From: JAIBJN01 sp035762005
GTDB lineage: Bacteria > Actinomycetota > Thermoleophilia > Gaiellales > Gaiellaceae
NCBI GenBank assembly: GCA_035762005.1
Contig: DASTQA010000046.1
Span: forward strand, 1-25,606
Direction of reading: 5' to 3'
Length of the DNA: 25,606 nt
Shown here: positions 1 to 6,778 of the stretch, in pieces
Layout: the number at the start of each line of letters is the position of its first letter
Position numbering within the stretch: position 1 is the first letter of the stretch
Translations under genes and position numbers: made by a program
The notes under the pieces: generated by a model
What the model was told of the DNA's origin: nothing
The model's database searches: none
The model's input: only the letters and a program-made list of their open reading frames with translations

Positions 1-2
1 CC

Positions 3-1652
3 GTCCGGCGCGGGCGCACCGCGGTGGAGATCATGTCCCGGCCGCCCCGGTTCGTCACTCCCGACGAAACCGTCGCGCGCGCGATGGTGCTGTGCCAGCG
101 CCATCGCCAGAGCGGGATCCTCGTCGCCGAGGAGGAGCGCCTGGTCGGCCTCGTCACGCGCGAGAACCTCGACCAGGCGATCGGGCACGGCCTTTCGCAC
201 GCGCCCGTGAAGAGCGTCATGAGCTCGGAGGTCGTGCGCTGTGCCGAGGACACGCCCCTGCCCGAGCTCACGCGCCTCCTGCGCACGTCCGACGCGGGCC
301 GCGTCGCGGTCGTGCGCGACGGGCACCCCGTCGGCGTCGTCACGCGGAGCGACGTCCTCCGCGCGCTCGGCGAGCCCCTTGCCGAGGAGGCGCCGTCCCC
401 GGGGCCGGACCTCCGCGAGCAGCTCCTCGCCGTCCCGGGGCTCGAGCGGGTCTTCGAGGCAGCGCAGGCGGTCGGGGAGGGCTTCGAAGGCGTCTACCTC
501 GTGGGCGGCGCCGTCCGCGACCTGCTCATGGACGAGCCGAGCTTCGACGTCGACGTCGCGGTCGAGGGCGACGGCATCGCCTTCGGGCGGGCGCTCGCCG
601 CGGCGCTCGGAGGCCGGGCCGTCCCGCACGACAAGTTCGGGACGGCCATCGTCGTCTACGAGGGCGGCCGCGTCGACGTCGCCACCGCCCGCACGGAGTT
701 CTACGACTACCCGGGGGCGCTGCCCGCCGTCGAGAAGGCGACGATCCGCCAGGACCTCTACCGGCGCGACTTCACCATCAACGCGCTCGCCGTCTCGCTC
801 AAGGGCGAGGACTTCGGCCGCGTCGTCGACTTCTTCGGCGGCCTCCGCGATCTCGAGGCGGGCGTCGTCCGCGTCCTCCACAACCTCTCCTTCATCGACG
901 ACCCGACCCGGCTCTTCCGGGCGCTTCGCTACGAGAACCGCTACGGCTTCCGCATGGACGCCCACACGCTCGGCCTCGCGCGTGCGGTCGTGGAGATGGA
1001 CCTCGTCGGCGAGCTCTCCTCCGCGCGCCTGCGGGACGAGCTGCAGGCGCTCCTCTCCGAGCACGAGGTCGGCGACCTCCTGCGGCGCATGGCCGAGCTC
1101 CGGCTCGACCGGGCGGTGCACCCGCGCCTCGCCGCCGGGGAGGATGCCGTCGCGCTCGTCGCCGAGCTCGACGCGCTGCGCGAGCAGCTCGCGCCCGAGA
1201 CCCCGTCGTGGCGGCTGCGGCTCGCCGCCCTGGCGCGCCACCTGACCCCCGACGAGCTGTACGAGTGGTTCGAGCGCCTGAAGCTCCGCCGGCGGGACGC
1301 CGACCGGATCGCCGACGCGGTCACGGTGGCACCGAGGCTGCGGGAGCTGGCCGCGGGCACGGCCGAGGCGGCCGCCCTGCGCTCGCTCGCCGAGCCGCAC
1401 GACCCGGACGGCGTCCTGCTCGCCCTGGCGGGAGCCGGCGAGCCGGCGCGCTCCCGGCTCGTCCGCTACTTCGAGGAGCTGCGCGCCGTGCACCTGGAGA
1501 TCTCCGGCGGCGATCTCGCGCAGCTCGGCCTCACGGAGTCGCCGCGCGTCGGGGCGGTGCTCGAGGAGCTCCTCCGCAGGAAGCTGAACGGCGAGCTGGA
1601 CGGTCGCGCAGCGGAGCTCGCGGCCGCCCGGGAGCTGATCGGCGCGCCGTGA
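3..1652 (+). CDS. CBS-domain / poly(A) polymerase family tRNA nucleotidyltransferase (5' partial)
   Basis: Adds or repairs the 3' CCA (or only the terminal A) of tRNA. The frame is open to the window edge; a GTG at 24 would start inside the first CBS domain, so I read the gene as cut by the edge. Counting from base 24, two CBS domains cover residues about 4-115. The nucleotidyltransferase head follows: LVGGAVRD near residue 158, the metal-binding DVD about 25 residues on, RRDFTINALA, and DDPTRLFRALRYENRYGF. An alpha-helical RNA-binding tail runs to residue 542. In the known A-adding enzymes with CBS pairs a DHH phosphoesterase domain precedes the CBS domains; the missing 5' part may encode it (inference). 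The tRNA-Pro gene in this window encodes its own CCA, so repair is a plausible job here. The stop overlaps the next start by 4 bases. Confidence 0.9.
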   Translation, partial: VRRGRTAVEIMSRPPRFVTPDETVARAMVLCQRHRQSGILVAEEERLVGLVTRENLDQAIGHGLSHAPVKSVMSSEVVRCAEDTPLPELTRLLRTSDAGRVAVVRDGHPVGVVTRSDVLRALGEPLAEEAPSPGPDLREQLLAVPGLERVFEAAQAVGEGFEGVYLVGGAVRDLLMDEPSFDVDVAVEGDGIAFGRALAAALGGRAVPHDKFGTAIVVYEGGRVDVATARTEFYDYPGALPAVEKATIRQDLYRRDFTINALAVSLKGEDFGRVVDFFGGLRDLEAGVVRVLHNLSFIDDPTRLFRALRYENRYGFRMDAHTLGLARAVVEMDLVGELSSARLRDELQALLSEHEVGDLLRRMAELRLDRAVHPRLAAGEDAVALVAELDALREQLAPETPSWRLRLAALARHLTPDELYEWFERLKLRRRDADRIADAVTVAPRLRELAAGTAEAAALRSLAEPHDPDGVLLALAGAGEPARSRLVRYFEELRAVHLEISGGDLAQLGLTESPRVGAVLEELLRRKLNGELDGRAAELAAARELIGAP

Positions 1653-2371
1653 AGGTCCTCGAGGCGGACCTCGGCGCGCCCTACCGCGTCGCCTTCTCGA
1701 CGCGGCTCGGCGGCGTGTCCGACGGCGCCTACGCGTCGCTGAACCTCGGCATCCTCACGGAGGACGCCCCGGACAACGTCGTCGAGAACCGCCGGCGGCT
1801 CTGCGCCGGGCTCGGCGTCGATCCGGAGTCCGCCACGATGGCGTGGCAGGAGCACGGCGCAGAGGTCCGGCGGGCGGACGGCCGCGGCGTCGTCCGGCCG
1901 GGGACGCCGCTCGAGCGCTGCGACGGGCTCTGGACGGACGAGCCCGGCCGCGGGGTGATGCTGCTCGCCGCCGACTGCGTCCCGGTCGCGCTCGCGCGGG
2001 CGAACGGCAGGCCAGCGCTCGCGGTGCTCCACGTCGGCTGGCGCGGGCTCCTGGCGGGGATCGTCGCCGCCGGCGTCGAGGCGCTCGGCGGCGGGCCGGT
2101 GGCCGCCGCGGTCGGCCCGGGGATCGGGCCCTGTCACTACGAGGTCGGCGACGAGGTCGCGGCGCCCTTCCGGGAGCGCTTCGGCGCGGACGTCGTCGCC
2201 GGGCGGCGCCTCGACCTGCCGGGAGCGACCGAGCGTGCGCTCGCCGCGGCCGGCGTCGACCGCGTCCGGCGCATCGAGCTCTGCACGTACTGCGAGGAGG
2301 GCCTCTTCTTCTCGCACCGCCGCGACCGCGGCGTGACCGGCCGGCAGGGGGTCCTTGCCGCTCTCCGCTGA
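1649..2371 (+). CDS. pgeF: Polyphenol oxidase family / purine nucleoside phosphorylase, multicopper-laccase-like (PgeF/YfiH)
   Basis: Cytosolic YfiH/LACC1-family enzyme. Members act as purine nucleoside phosphorylase/adenosine deaminase, and E. coli PgeF edits misincorporated residues in peptidoglycan precursors. The 240-residue product shows the family hallmarks: FSTRLGGVS near the start, WQEHGAEV, the metal-site ADCVPV, HVGWRGLL, GPGIGPCHYEVGDEV and the C-terminal CTYCEEGLFFSHRRD followed by GVTGRQG. The GTG start overlaps the upstream TGA (GTGA), which implies translational coupling. The gene sits before yggS and sepF, its usual place after ftsZ in Gram-positive and actinobacterial division clusters. 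The true substrate cannot be read from sequence. Confidence 0.92.
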   Translation: MKVLEADLGAPYRVAFSTRLGGVSDGAYASLNLGILTEDAPDNVVENRRRLCAGLGVDPESATMAWQEHGAEVRRADGRGVVRPGTPLERCDGLWTDEPGRGVMLLAADCVPVALARANGRPALAVLHVGWRGLLAGIVAAGVEALGGGPVAAAVGPGIGPCHYEVGDEVAAPFRERFGADVVAGRRLDLPGATERALAAAGVDRVRRIELCTYCEEGLFFSHRRDRGVTGRQGVLAALR

Positions 2372-2966
2372 GACCGTTCGCGCGAGCTACGCCCGGATCC
2401 GCGAGGAGGTGGGCTCGGGCGTCACCGTCGTGGCCGCGACGAAGTACGTCTCCGTCGACGAGATCGAGGCCCTCGCGGAGGCGGGCGTCGAGGTCGTCGG
2501 GGAGAACCGGCTCCAGGACCTCGAGGCGAAGCACGCCCGCTACGGCGACCGCTTCCGCTGGCACTTCATCGGGCACCTGCAGTCGCGCAAGGCGCGGGAC
2601 GTCTCGCGGCTCTGCGAGCTCTGTCACTCGCTCGCGAGCCTGTCGGCCGCCCGGCGCCTCAGCGTCCCGGCGCTCGTGGAGGTGAACCTCTCCGGCGAGC
2701 CGTCGAAGTCCGGCATCTCGCCCGGCGACCTCCCGTCCTTCCTCGCGGAGGCGGAGGCGCTCGGCGTCGACGTCCGGGGGCTCATGACGATGCCGCCGCT
2801 CGCGGCCGACGCCGAGGCGTCCAGGCCCTACTTCCGCCGGCTGCGCGAGCTGGCCGGCGAGCACGGGCTTCCGGAGCTCTCGATGGGCACCTCGCAGGAC
2901 TACCGCGTCGCCGCGGAGGAGGGGGCGACCCTCGTGCGGGTCGGCGCCGTTCTCTACGGCCGCTAG
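2355..2966 (+). CDS. yggS: YggS/PROSC family pyridoxal-phosphate homeostasis protein
   Basis: PLP-binding protein of the alanine-racemase-like TIM-barrel fold, thought to buffer PLP and affect amino-acid pools rather than catalyse. Visible motifs: VAATKYV with the PLP lysine, VGENRLQD, HFIGHLQSRK, VEVNLSGEPSKSG, GLMTMPP, LSMGTSQDY and a final VRVGAVLYG. The 203-residue length is a little short for the family (about 220-235), with the shortening in the N-terminal helix and between the HLQSRK and VEVNLS motifs. The TTG start at 2355 overlaps pgeF by 17 bases and has a purine-rich AGGGGG run just upstream; no ATG or GTG fits better. Confidence 0.9.
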   Translation: MPLSAETVRASYARIREEVGSGVTVVAATKYVSVDEIEALAEAGVEVVGENRLQDLEAKHARYGDRFRWHFIGHLQSRKARDVSRLCELCHSLASLSAARRLSVPALVEVNLSGEPSKSGISPGDLPSFLAEAEALGVDVRGLMTMPPLAADAEASRPYFRRLRELAGEHGLPELSMGTSQDYRVAAEEGATLVRVGAVLYGR

Positions 2967-2969
2967 TAT
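2964..2969 (+). promoter_or_regulatory. Candidate -10 box (TAGTAT) for sepF
   Basis: TAGTAT overlaps the TAG stop of yggS and ends 13 bases before the sepF ATG, with no Shine-Dalgarno between. An alternative TATCGT at 2967-2972 would place the transcript start even closer to the ATG. No clear -35 is visible. It fits the leaderless or short-leader pattern seen elsewhere in the window. Confidence 0.4.
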
Positions 2970-2982
2970 CGTTTCGCGTCGA

Positions 2983-3531
2983 ATGGGTGTCGCAGACGTC
3001 TGGAGCCGAGCGCTCGTCTACTTCGGCATCGTCGAGGAGGACGACTACTGGGACGAAGAGGCCTACGCTGCCGAGGAGGAGCTCGAGCGGACGTACGAGC
3101 GTGACCGACAGAACGTCCGCCGCCTGAACCCGCGGACGCGCCGCCGCGACGAGTTCGACGACTGGTCGGAGCCGGACGCCCAGCCCGGCGCGCGCACCGC
3201 GGTGCTGCGGCCCTCCGGGGGGCGCCGTCCGCTCGAGGCCGTCGCCTCGGCGTCCGTGCGCGTTCACCTGGTCGTCCCGCAGAGCTTCGCCGAGGCGCAG
3301 TCGATCGCGGACAAGTTCAAGGACGCCGTGCCGGTGATCGTCAACCTCCAGAGCACCGACGCGGAGCTCTCGAAGCGCCTGATCGACTTCTCGAGCGGCC
3401 TCACGTACGCGCTCAACGGGAGCATGCAGCGGGTCGCCGACAAGGTCTTCCTGCTCACGCCGCGGAACGTCGAGGTCTCCGCAGAGGAGCGCGCGCGCCT
3501 CATCGACCGCGGCTTCTTCAACCAGTCCTAG
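2983..3531 (+). CDS. sepF: Cell division protein SepF
   Basis: Membrane anchor and bundling partner of FtsZ in Gram-positive and actinobacterial division. The 182-residue product starts with an amphipathic membrane-binding helix (MGVADVWSRALVYFG), followed by an acidic tyrosine-rich linker (EEDDYWDEEAY) and a disordered Arg-rich stretch to about residue 80. The C-terminal SepF fold begins at VRVHLVVPQSF and includes AQSIADKFKDAVPVIVNLQ, the RLIDFSSGLTYALNG helix/strand and VFLLTPRNVEVS. Length and order match the family. It follows yggS and precedes yggT and a DivIVA-like gene, the common actinobacterial order, though a 519-base gap separates it from yggT. Confidence 0.96.
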   Translation: MGVADVWSRALVYFGIVEEDDYWDEEAYAAEEELERTYERDRQNVRRLNPRTRRRDEFDDWSEPDAQPGARTAVLRPSGGRRPLEAVASASVRVHLVVPQSFAEAQSIADKFKDAVPVIVNLQSTDAELSKRLIDFSSGLTYALNGSMQRVADKVFLLTPRNVEVSAEERARLIDRGFFNQS

Positions 3532-3762
3532 CGGCGGAGACCGCGCCCCGCGGCCGCTGGGCGGGACGTGCTGTGCCGTCGCCGGCCCCTCGGCGTCACC
3601 GGCGGGACGCGCGGTGACGTCGCCGGAGCGCTCGGAGTCCGCGGGGATGGAGGCCGCTCACGCGCACGACGGGGCCGGTGCGAAGCGCGCAGGCGTGTCA
3701 CCGAGCCGGCGCGCCTCGCGCGCGGCCGCGCCGCACCCCCGCCCGGGAGGGCGCCGCACGGA

Positions 3763-3783
3763 CAAGTGACACGGTGTCACGTG
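3763..3783. repeat. Dispersed palindromic repeat, copy 1
   Basis: The core GTGACACGGTGTCAC (3766-3780) is a perfect inverted repeat of 7+7 around one G. It extends to 10+10 (CAA left, GTG right) with one mismatched pair. The same 21-base palindrome recurs at 3943 and 17995. The GTGA-N7-TCAC geometry differs from the N6 spacing of Crp/GlxR sites. Confidence 0.8.
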
Positions 3784-3942
3784 GCTCGGGGCGCCCGCGG
3801 CCCCGACGATCGGTCGACGCGCCGCGAGGCTCGCCGAGCCGGACGCCCGCTTCCGAGCGCCGGAGCGCGCAGCGACGTCACCGAGAGGTCCCGTCTTCCG
3901 CACGCCCGCGGCGCGACCCCGCACGGCGTCGCGCCCGCCCTG

Positions 3943-3963
3943 CAAGTGTCACCGTGTCACTTG
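3943..3963. repeat. Dispersed palindromic repeat, copy 2
   Basis: The outer arms CAAGTG and CACTTG pair perfectly; within the core one pair is a T/T mismatch (AAGTGTCACCGTGTCACTT). Flanking CCTGC and GCAGG also pair with a one-base bulge, so transcribed RNA could form a stem of about 15 pairs. It lies 180 bases after copy 1 and about 90 bases before yggT. Confidence 0.8.
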
Positions 3964-4037
3964 GCAGGCGTCCGGGGCGGCGTCTCGTGGCGCGCTTCTC
4001 GGCGGCGGGAGGCTCGCTCACCGGCCGCGCCGCGCTG

Positions 4038-4043
4038 TAGGTT
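4038..4043 (+). promoter_or_regulatory. Candidate -10 box (TAGGTT) for yggT, leaderless
   Basis: TAGGTT ends 7 bases before the yggT ATG. With the usual 6-7 base spacing, transcription would start at or next to the A of the start codon. No Shine-Dalgarno is present. Confidence 0.5.
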
Positions 4044-4050
4044 TCCGCGG

Positions 4051-4350
4051 ATGCCCTACGCGGATGCGATCTCGACGATCAAGGACTTCGTCTACTACCT
4101 CTACCTCGTCTACCTGATCTGCATCATCGCGTACATCATCGCCAGCTGGATCCCGCTTCCGTACAACACGGCCCTGAACCGGGTGCAGCGCTTCCTCTAC
4201 GACGTCGTCGACCCGTACCTGCGCCTCTTCCGGCGCTTCATCCCGCAGCTCTCGCTCGGCGGCCTCGGGCTCGATCTCTCGCCGATCGTGGCCATCATCA
4301 CGCTCACGATCGTCCACTCGCTCGTCCAGCGGGGCCTGAGCGCGCTCTAG
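4051..4350 (+). CDS. yggT: YggT family membrane protein
   Basis: Small membrane protein of 99 residues, a single YggT unit (E. coli YggT has two). Two hydrophobic segments are clear: about residues 14-34 (YYLYLVYLICIIAYIIASWI) and about 76-96. Between them is the family signature LNRVQRFLYDVVDPYLRLFRR followed by FIP. Family members are linked to division-site and osmotic functions, but the activity is not established. The ATG at 4051 was chosen because the family start aligns there and a -10-like TAGGTT sits 7 bases upstream; the open frame further upstream is spacer. Confidence 0.92.
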   Translation: MPYADAISTIKDFVYYLYLVYLICIIAYIIASWIPLPYNTALNRVQRFLYDVVDPYLRLFRRFIPQLSLGGLGLDLSPIVAIITLTIVHSLVQRGLSAL

Positions 4351-4395
4351 CGGACGCAGGAGAGCCGGCGCCGGCGGAGAAGGAGCATCGTCGGC

Positions 4396-4884
4396 ATGTC
4401 GCTCACCCCTGTCGAGATTCGCCACGTCGCGCTCCCCCGGCGCGTGCTCGGCTACGACCGGGCCGCCGTCGACCGCCTGCTCGCGGAGGTCGCCGCGAGC
4501 TTCGAGGACGCCTGGCGCGAGCGCGCCGACCTCCGCGACGAGCTCGAGCGGCTCGAGAGCGAGCTCACGCGCCAGCGCGAGATCGAGGAGGCGCTCCGCA
4601 GCACGCTCCTCTCGGCCGAGCGCATGGCCGACGAGCTGCGCGCCCGCGCGCACCGCGAGGCGGACCTGATCGTCGAGGAGGCGCGCGCGAAGGCGCGCGA
4701 CGTCGCCGCCTCGGCCGAGGGCGAGCAGGAGCGCCTGCGGGCGGAGATCCGGCGCCTCCGGCGGCTCGAGGCGGACGTCCGGGCCGAGTACCGCGCCTTC
4801 CTCGCCTCCGCGCTCGACCGGCTCGACGGCGACACCGCCGGCGGGCTCGACGAGCCGGAGCAGGGCCGCCACCAGGCCGCCTGA
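4396..4884 (+). CDS. DivIVA-domain protein (Wag31-like)
   Basis: Coiled-coil, curvature-sensing polar or septal scaffold. The N-terminal DivIVA signature is present: LTPVEIRHVALPRRVLGYDR then AAVDRLLAEVA (residues 3-35), with the aromatic/Gly pair GY that precedes the first coil. A long heptad-rich coil, high in Glu, Arg, Ala and Leu, runs from about residue 36 to 150, interrupted near residue 75-95 by the STLLSAERMADELRA linker typical of the family. At 162 residues it is shorter than mycobacterial Wag31 (about 260). AGGAG at 4381-4385 lies 10 bases before the ATG. It follows yggT by 45 bases, the usual actinobacterial and firmicute order. Confidence 0.9.
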   Translation: MSLTPVEIRHVALPRRVLGYDRAAVDRLLAEVAASFEDAWRERADLRDELERLESELTRQREIEEALRSTLLSAERMADELRARAHREADLIVEEARAKARDVAASAEGEQERLRAEIRRLRRLEADVRAEYRAFLASALDRLDGDTAGGLDEPEQGRHQAA

Positions 4885-4911
4885 ACCCCCGGTGAGAGAG
4901 GGGCCCAGGGA

Positions 4912-4917
4912 TATACT
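4912..4917 (+). promoter_or_regulatory. -10 box (TATACT) for the TraR/DksA gene, leaderless
   Basis: TATACT is close to the sigma-70-type -10 consensus and ends 6 bases before the GTG start at 4924. That spacing predicts a transcript beginning at the start codon. No -35 match or Shine-Dalgarno is visible. Confidence 0.6.
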
Positions 4918-4923
4918 CGGTCG

Positions 4924-5280
4924 GTGGACACCGAGCGTTTCCGCAAGCTCCTCCTCGACGAGCGCGGCCGGCTGTCGGCGACCCTCGAGCACCTGCACGA
5001 GACGAACAGCGTCTCGCTCGAGGAGGAGACCGAGGAGGAAACCTACGACAACCACCTGGCGGACTCGGCCACCGCGACCCTCAATCGCGAGATCGACTAC
5101 ACGCTCGAGGAGAACTCGGAGCAGGTGCTGAGCGCGGTCGACCAGGCGCTCGAGCGGATCGAGAACGGGACGTACGGGACCTGTGCGCGCTGCGGGAAGC
5201 AGATTGCCGAGGAACGCCTCGAGGCCATCCCGTACGCCACGAGGTGCATCGACTGCCAGCGTCTCGCCGAGAGGGCCTAG
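4924..5280 (+). CDS. TraR/DksA-type zinc-finger protein
   Basis: Likely RNA-polymerase-associated or general stress regulator of the DksA/TraR superfamily. The 118-residue product has an N-terminal coiled-coil arm (about residues 1-75, with EEETEEETYDNHLADSA and LNREIDYTLEEN). A C-terminal four-cysteine zinc finger follows: CARCGKQIAEERLEAIPYA then TRCIDCQ, at residues about 87-111. The order of the arm and the zinc finger matches the short actinobacterial members, which commonly sit before lspA. The GTG start is chosen from the -10 spacing and the family length. Whether the arm tip keeps the acidic residues needed for secondary-channel activity cannot be judged by eye. Confidence 0.9.
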   Translation: MDTERFRKLLLDERGRLSATLEHLHETNSVSLEEETEEETYDNHLADSATATLNREIDYTLEENSEQVLSAVDQALERIENGTYGTCARCGKQIAEERLEAIPYATRCIDCQRLAERA

Positions 5281-5348
5281 TCAACCCGTCCTCCCGGCTG
5301 ATCGACGTTCGCGTCGGATCGGCCACCGACGGGCGCATCCCGATCTCG

Positions 5349-5858
5349 ATGGTCGAGCGGTCGCTCTCCGCGACGCCCTTCCACTGGTTCGGGCTCCTCG
5401 CCGTGGGCTTCTCCGCCGTCCTCGCCGACCAGGTGACGAAGCAGATCGTCGTCAGCCAGCTCGACCTGGGCGACTCCGTCCACATCGCCGGGCCGCTGGA
5501 GATCCGGCACGTCACGAACCCGGGCATCGCCTTCGGCCTCTTCTCGAGCTGGGCGACCGTCGTCACCGGGCTCACCGCGATCGCGGTCGGGTGGATGCTC
5601 TTCTACTTCGCCCGCGCGGGCGCGCGTCATCCCGTGCTCCCGGTCGCTCTCGGCCTCCTCGTCGGCGGCAGCCTCGCGAACCTCATCGACAGGCTCCGCC
5701 TGGGGCACGTCACGGACTTCCTCGACCTCCGCTTCTGGCCCGCCTTCAACCTGGCCGACACGTTCATCGTCGTCGGCGTGGCGATCCTCCTCGCCGCCCT
5801 CGTCTCTGCCGAGCGCCAGCCGCGGCTGCGCCGCACCGCGCCCAAGACGAGCGGATGA
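5349..5858 (+). CDS. lspA: Lipoprotein signal peptidase (signal peptidase II)
   Basis: Aspartyl membrane protease that cleaves the signal peptide of diacylglyceryl-modified prolipoproteins. Counting from the ATG at 5349 (169 residues), four hydrophobic helices are visible. Motifs: ADQVTKQIV at 26-34, NPGIAFGLF at 57-65, GGSLANLIDRLRLGHVTDF at 106-124 and FNLADTFIVVG at 133-143. D123 and D137 are the catalytic pair. An earlier in-frame ATG at 5244 would add 35 polar residues and overlap the zinc-finger gene by 37 bases; the shorter start fits the family length better. The stop overlaps the next ATG by 4 bases (ATGA). Confidence 0.93.
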   Translation: MVERSLSATPFHWFGLLAVGFSAVLADQVTKQIVVSQLDLGDSVHIAGPLEIRHVTNPGIAFGLFSSWATVVTGLTAIAVGWMLFYFARAGARHPVLPVALGLLVGGSLANLIDRLRLGHVTDFLDLRFWPAFNLADTFIVVGVAILLAALVSAERQPRLRRTAPKTSG

Positions 5859-6778
5859 GGCTCGTCGTGCCGCCGGAGGCGGCCGGCGAGCGGCTCGACC
5901 GCTTCCTCGCCGCCTGCGGCGACGTCGGCTCGCGGGGGGCCGCCGAGCGCCTGCTCTCCCACGGCGCGGTGACGGTGGACGGGGCGGCGCGGCCGAAGAG
6001 CCACCGCCTCGAAGGCGGGGAGGAGGTGGACGTGGCGCTGCCGGAGCGCCGCGAGAGCGCGCTCGCGCCCGAGCCCGTCGAGGGCCTGCGCGTCGCCTGG
6101 GAGGACGAGCACCTGCTCGTCGTGGACAAGCCCGCCGGCGTCGTCGTCCACCCGTCCGCGGGACACGCAAGCGGCACGCTCGTCCACGGGCTCCTCGCGC
6201 ACGCGATCGAGGGCGGAGAGGAGCCGGAGCGGCCGGGCATCGTCCACCGCCTCGATCGCGACACGTCCGGGCTCCTCGTCGTCGCGCGCTCCGAGGAGGC
6301 CCACCGCCGCCTCCAGCAGCTCCTCCGCAGGCGCGAGCTCACGCGGGAGTACCTCGCGCTCGTCCGCGGGCGGCCGCGCTCGCGCGCCGGGCGCATCGAA
6401 GCCCCGATCGGCCGCGACCGGCGAGACCCCGCGCGCCACTCCCTCGACACGGCCTCGCCCCGGGAGGCGGTGACGACCTTCGAGCTCGTCGAGCTCCTGC
6501 GGGCCCGCGCCCTCCTGCGCGTCCGGCTCGAGACGGGGCGGACGCACCAGATCCGCGTCCACCTGGCAGCCGTCGACCTCCCGGTCGCGGGCGACCCGGT
6601 CTACGGCGTGGGCGGCGACCTGGGGCTCGCGCGCCAGTTCCTCCACGCCGCCCGGCTCGCGTTCCCGCATCCCTTCGACGGCTCTCCGGTCGAGGTGGAG
6701 TCCGCTCTGCCGCCGGACCTCGTCCGCGCCCTCGAACTCGCCCGAACGGGGGATGAAACCGTCCGAAACGGCCGATAG
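5855..6778 (+). CDS. rluD: RluD-type 23S rRNA pseudouridine synthase
   Basis: RluA-family pseudouridine synthase of 307 residues that isomerises uridines in large-subunit rRNA. An N-terminal S4 RNA-binding domain (ERLDRFLA ... GAVTVDG, about 12-62) precedes the catalytic domain. The catalytic aspartate is D134 in GIVHRLDRDTSGLLVVAR. Also present are LLVVDKPAGVVVHPSAG (87-103), REYLALVRG and GRTHQIRVHLA. The gene order lspA-rluD and the 4-base overlap are the classical bacterial arrangement. The exact target uridines (1911/1915/1917 for E. coli RluD) are assumed, not shown. The 3' end overlaps the next gene's start by 26 bases. Confidence 0.9.
   Translation: MRLVVPPEAAGERLDRFLAACGDVGSRGAAERLLSHGAVTVDGAARPKSHRLEGGEEVDVALPERRESALAPEPVEGLRVAWEDEHLLVVDKPAGVVVHPSAGHASGTLVHGLLAHAIEGGEEPERPGIVHRLDRDTSGLLVVARSEEAHRRLQQLLRRRELTREYLALVRGRPRSRAGRIEAPIGRDRRDPARHSLDTASPREAVTTFELVELLRARALLRVRLETGRTHQIRVHLAAVDLPVAGDPVYGVGGDLGLARQFLHAARLAFPHPFDGSPVEVESALPPDLVRALELARTGDETVRNGR

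Larger units (their letters stand above)
3532..4050 (+). other. 519-base gene-free spacer between sepF and yggT
   Basis: No frame here carries a recognisable protein; the open frames are high-GC artefacts rich in Arg, Ala and Gly. It holds two near-perfect palindromes listed separately (3763-3783 and 3943-3963). Several looser GTGAC/GTCAC half-sites also occur, for example GGCGTCACCGG near 3590, CGGTGACGTCG near 3610, GTGTCACCGAG near 3696 and ACGTCACCGAG near 3873. A weak hairpin (AGCGGC with GCCGCT, 3530-3558) lies just after sepF. The yggT promoter closes the region. Possible readings are a repeat-bearing regulatory spacer or a small unstudied RNA locus; neither is shown. Confidence 0.6.

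Noticed and set aside
92..1648. Long open frame covering most of the first gene and running into pgeF
   Set aside because: Arg/Pro/Ala-rich shadow of the nucleotidyltransferase frame; only the part from 1649 has family motifs.
3766..3780. Crp/GlxR or LexA operator reading of the palindrome
   Set aside because: GTGA-N7-TCAC has odd spacing against N6 for Crp/GlxR, and no match to the actinobacterial LexA box.
3763..3963. Possible CRISPR array from the two palindromes
   Set aside because: Only two units 180 bases apart, palindromic throughout, with no regular spacers and no cas genes.
3568..4050. N-terminal extension of yggT through the spacer
   Set aside because: Upstream residues are Arg-rich with no conservation pattern, and a -10 box sits right before the ATG at 4051.
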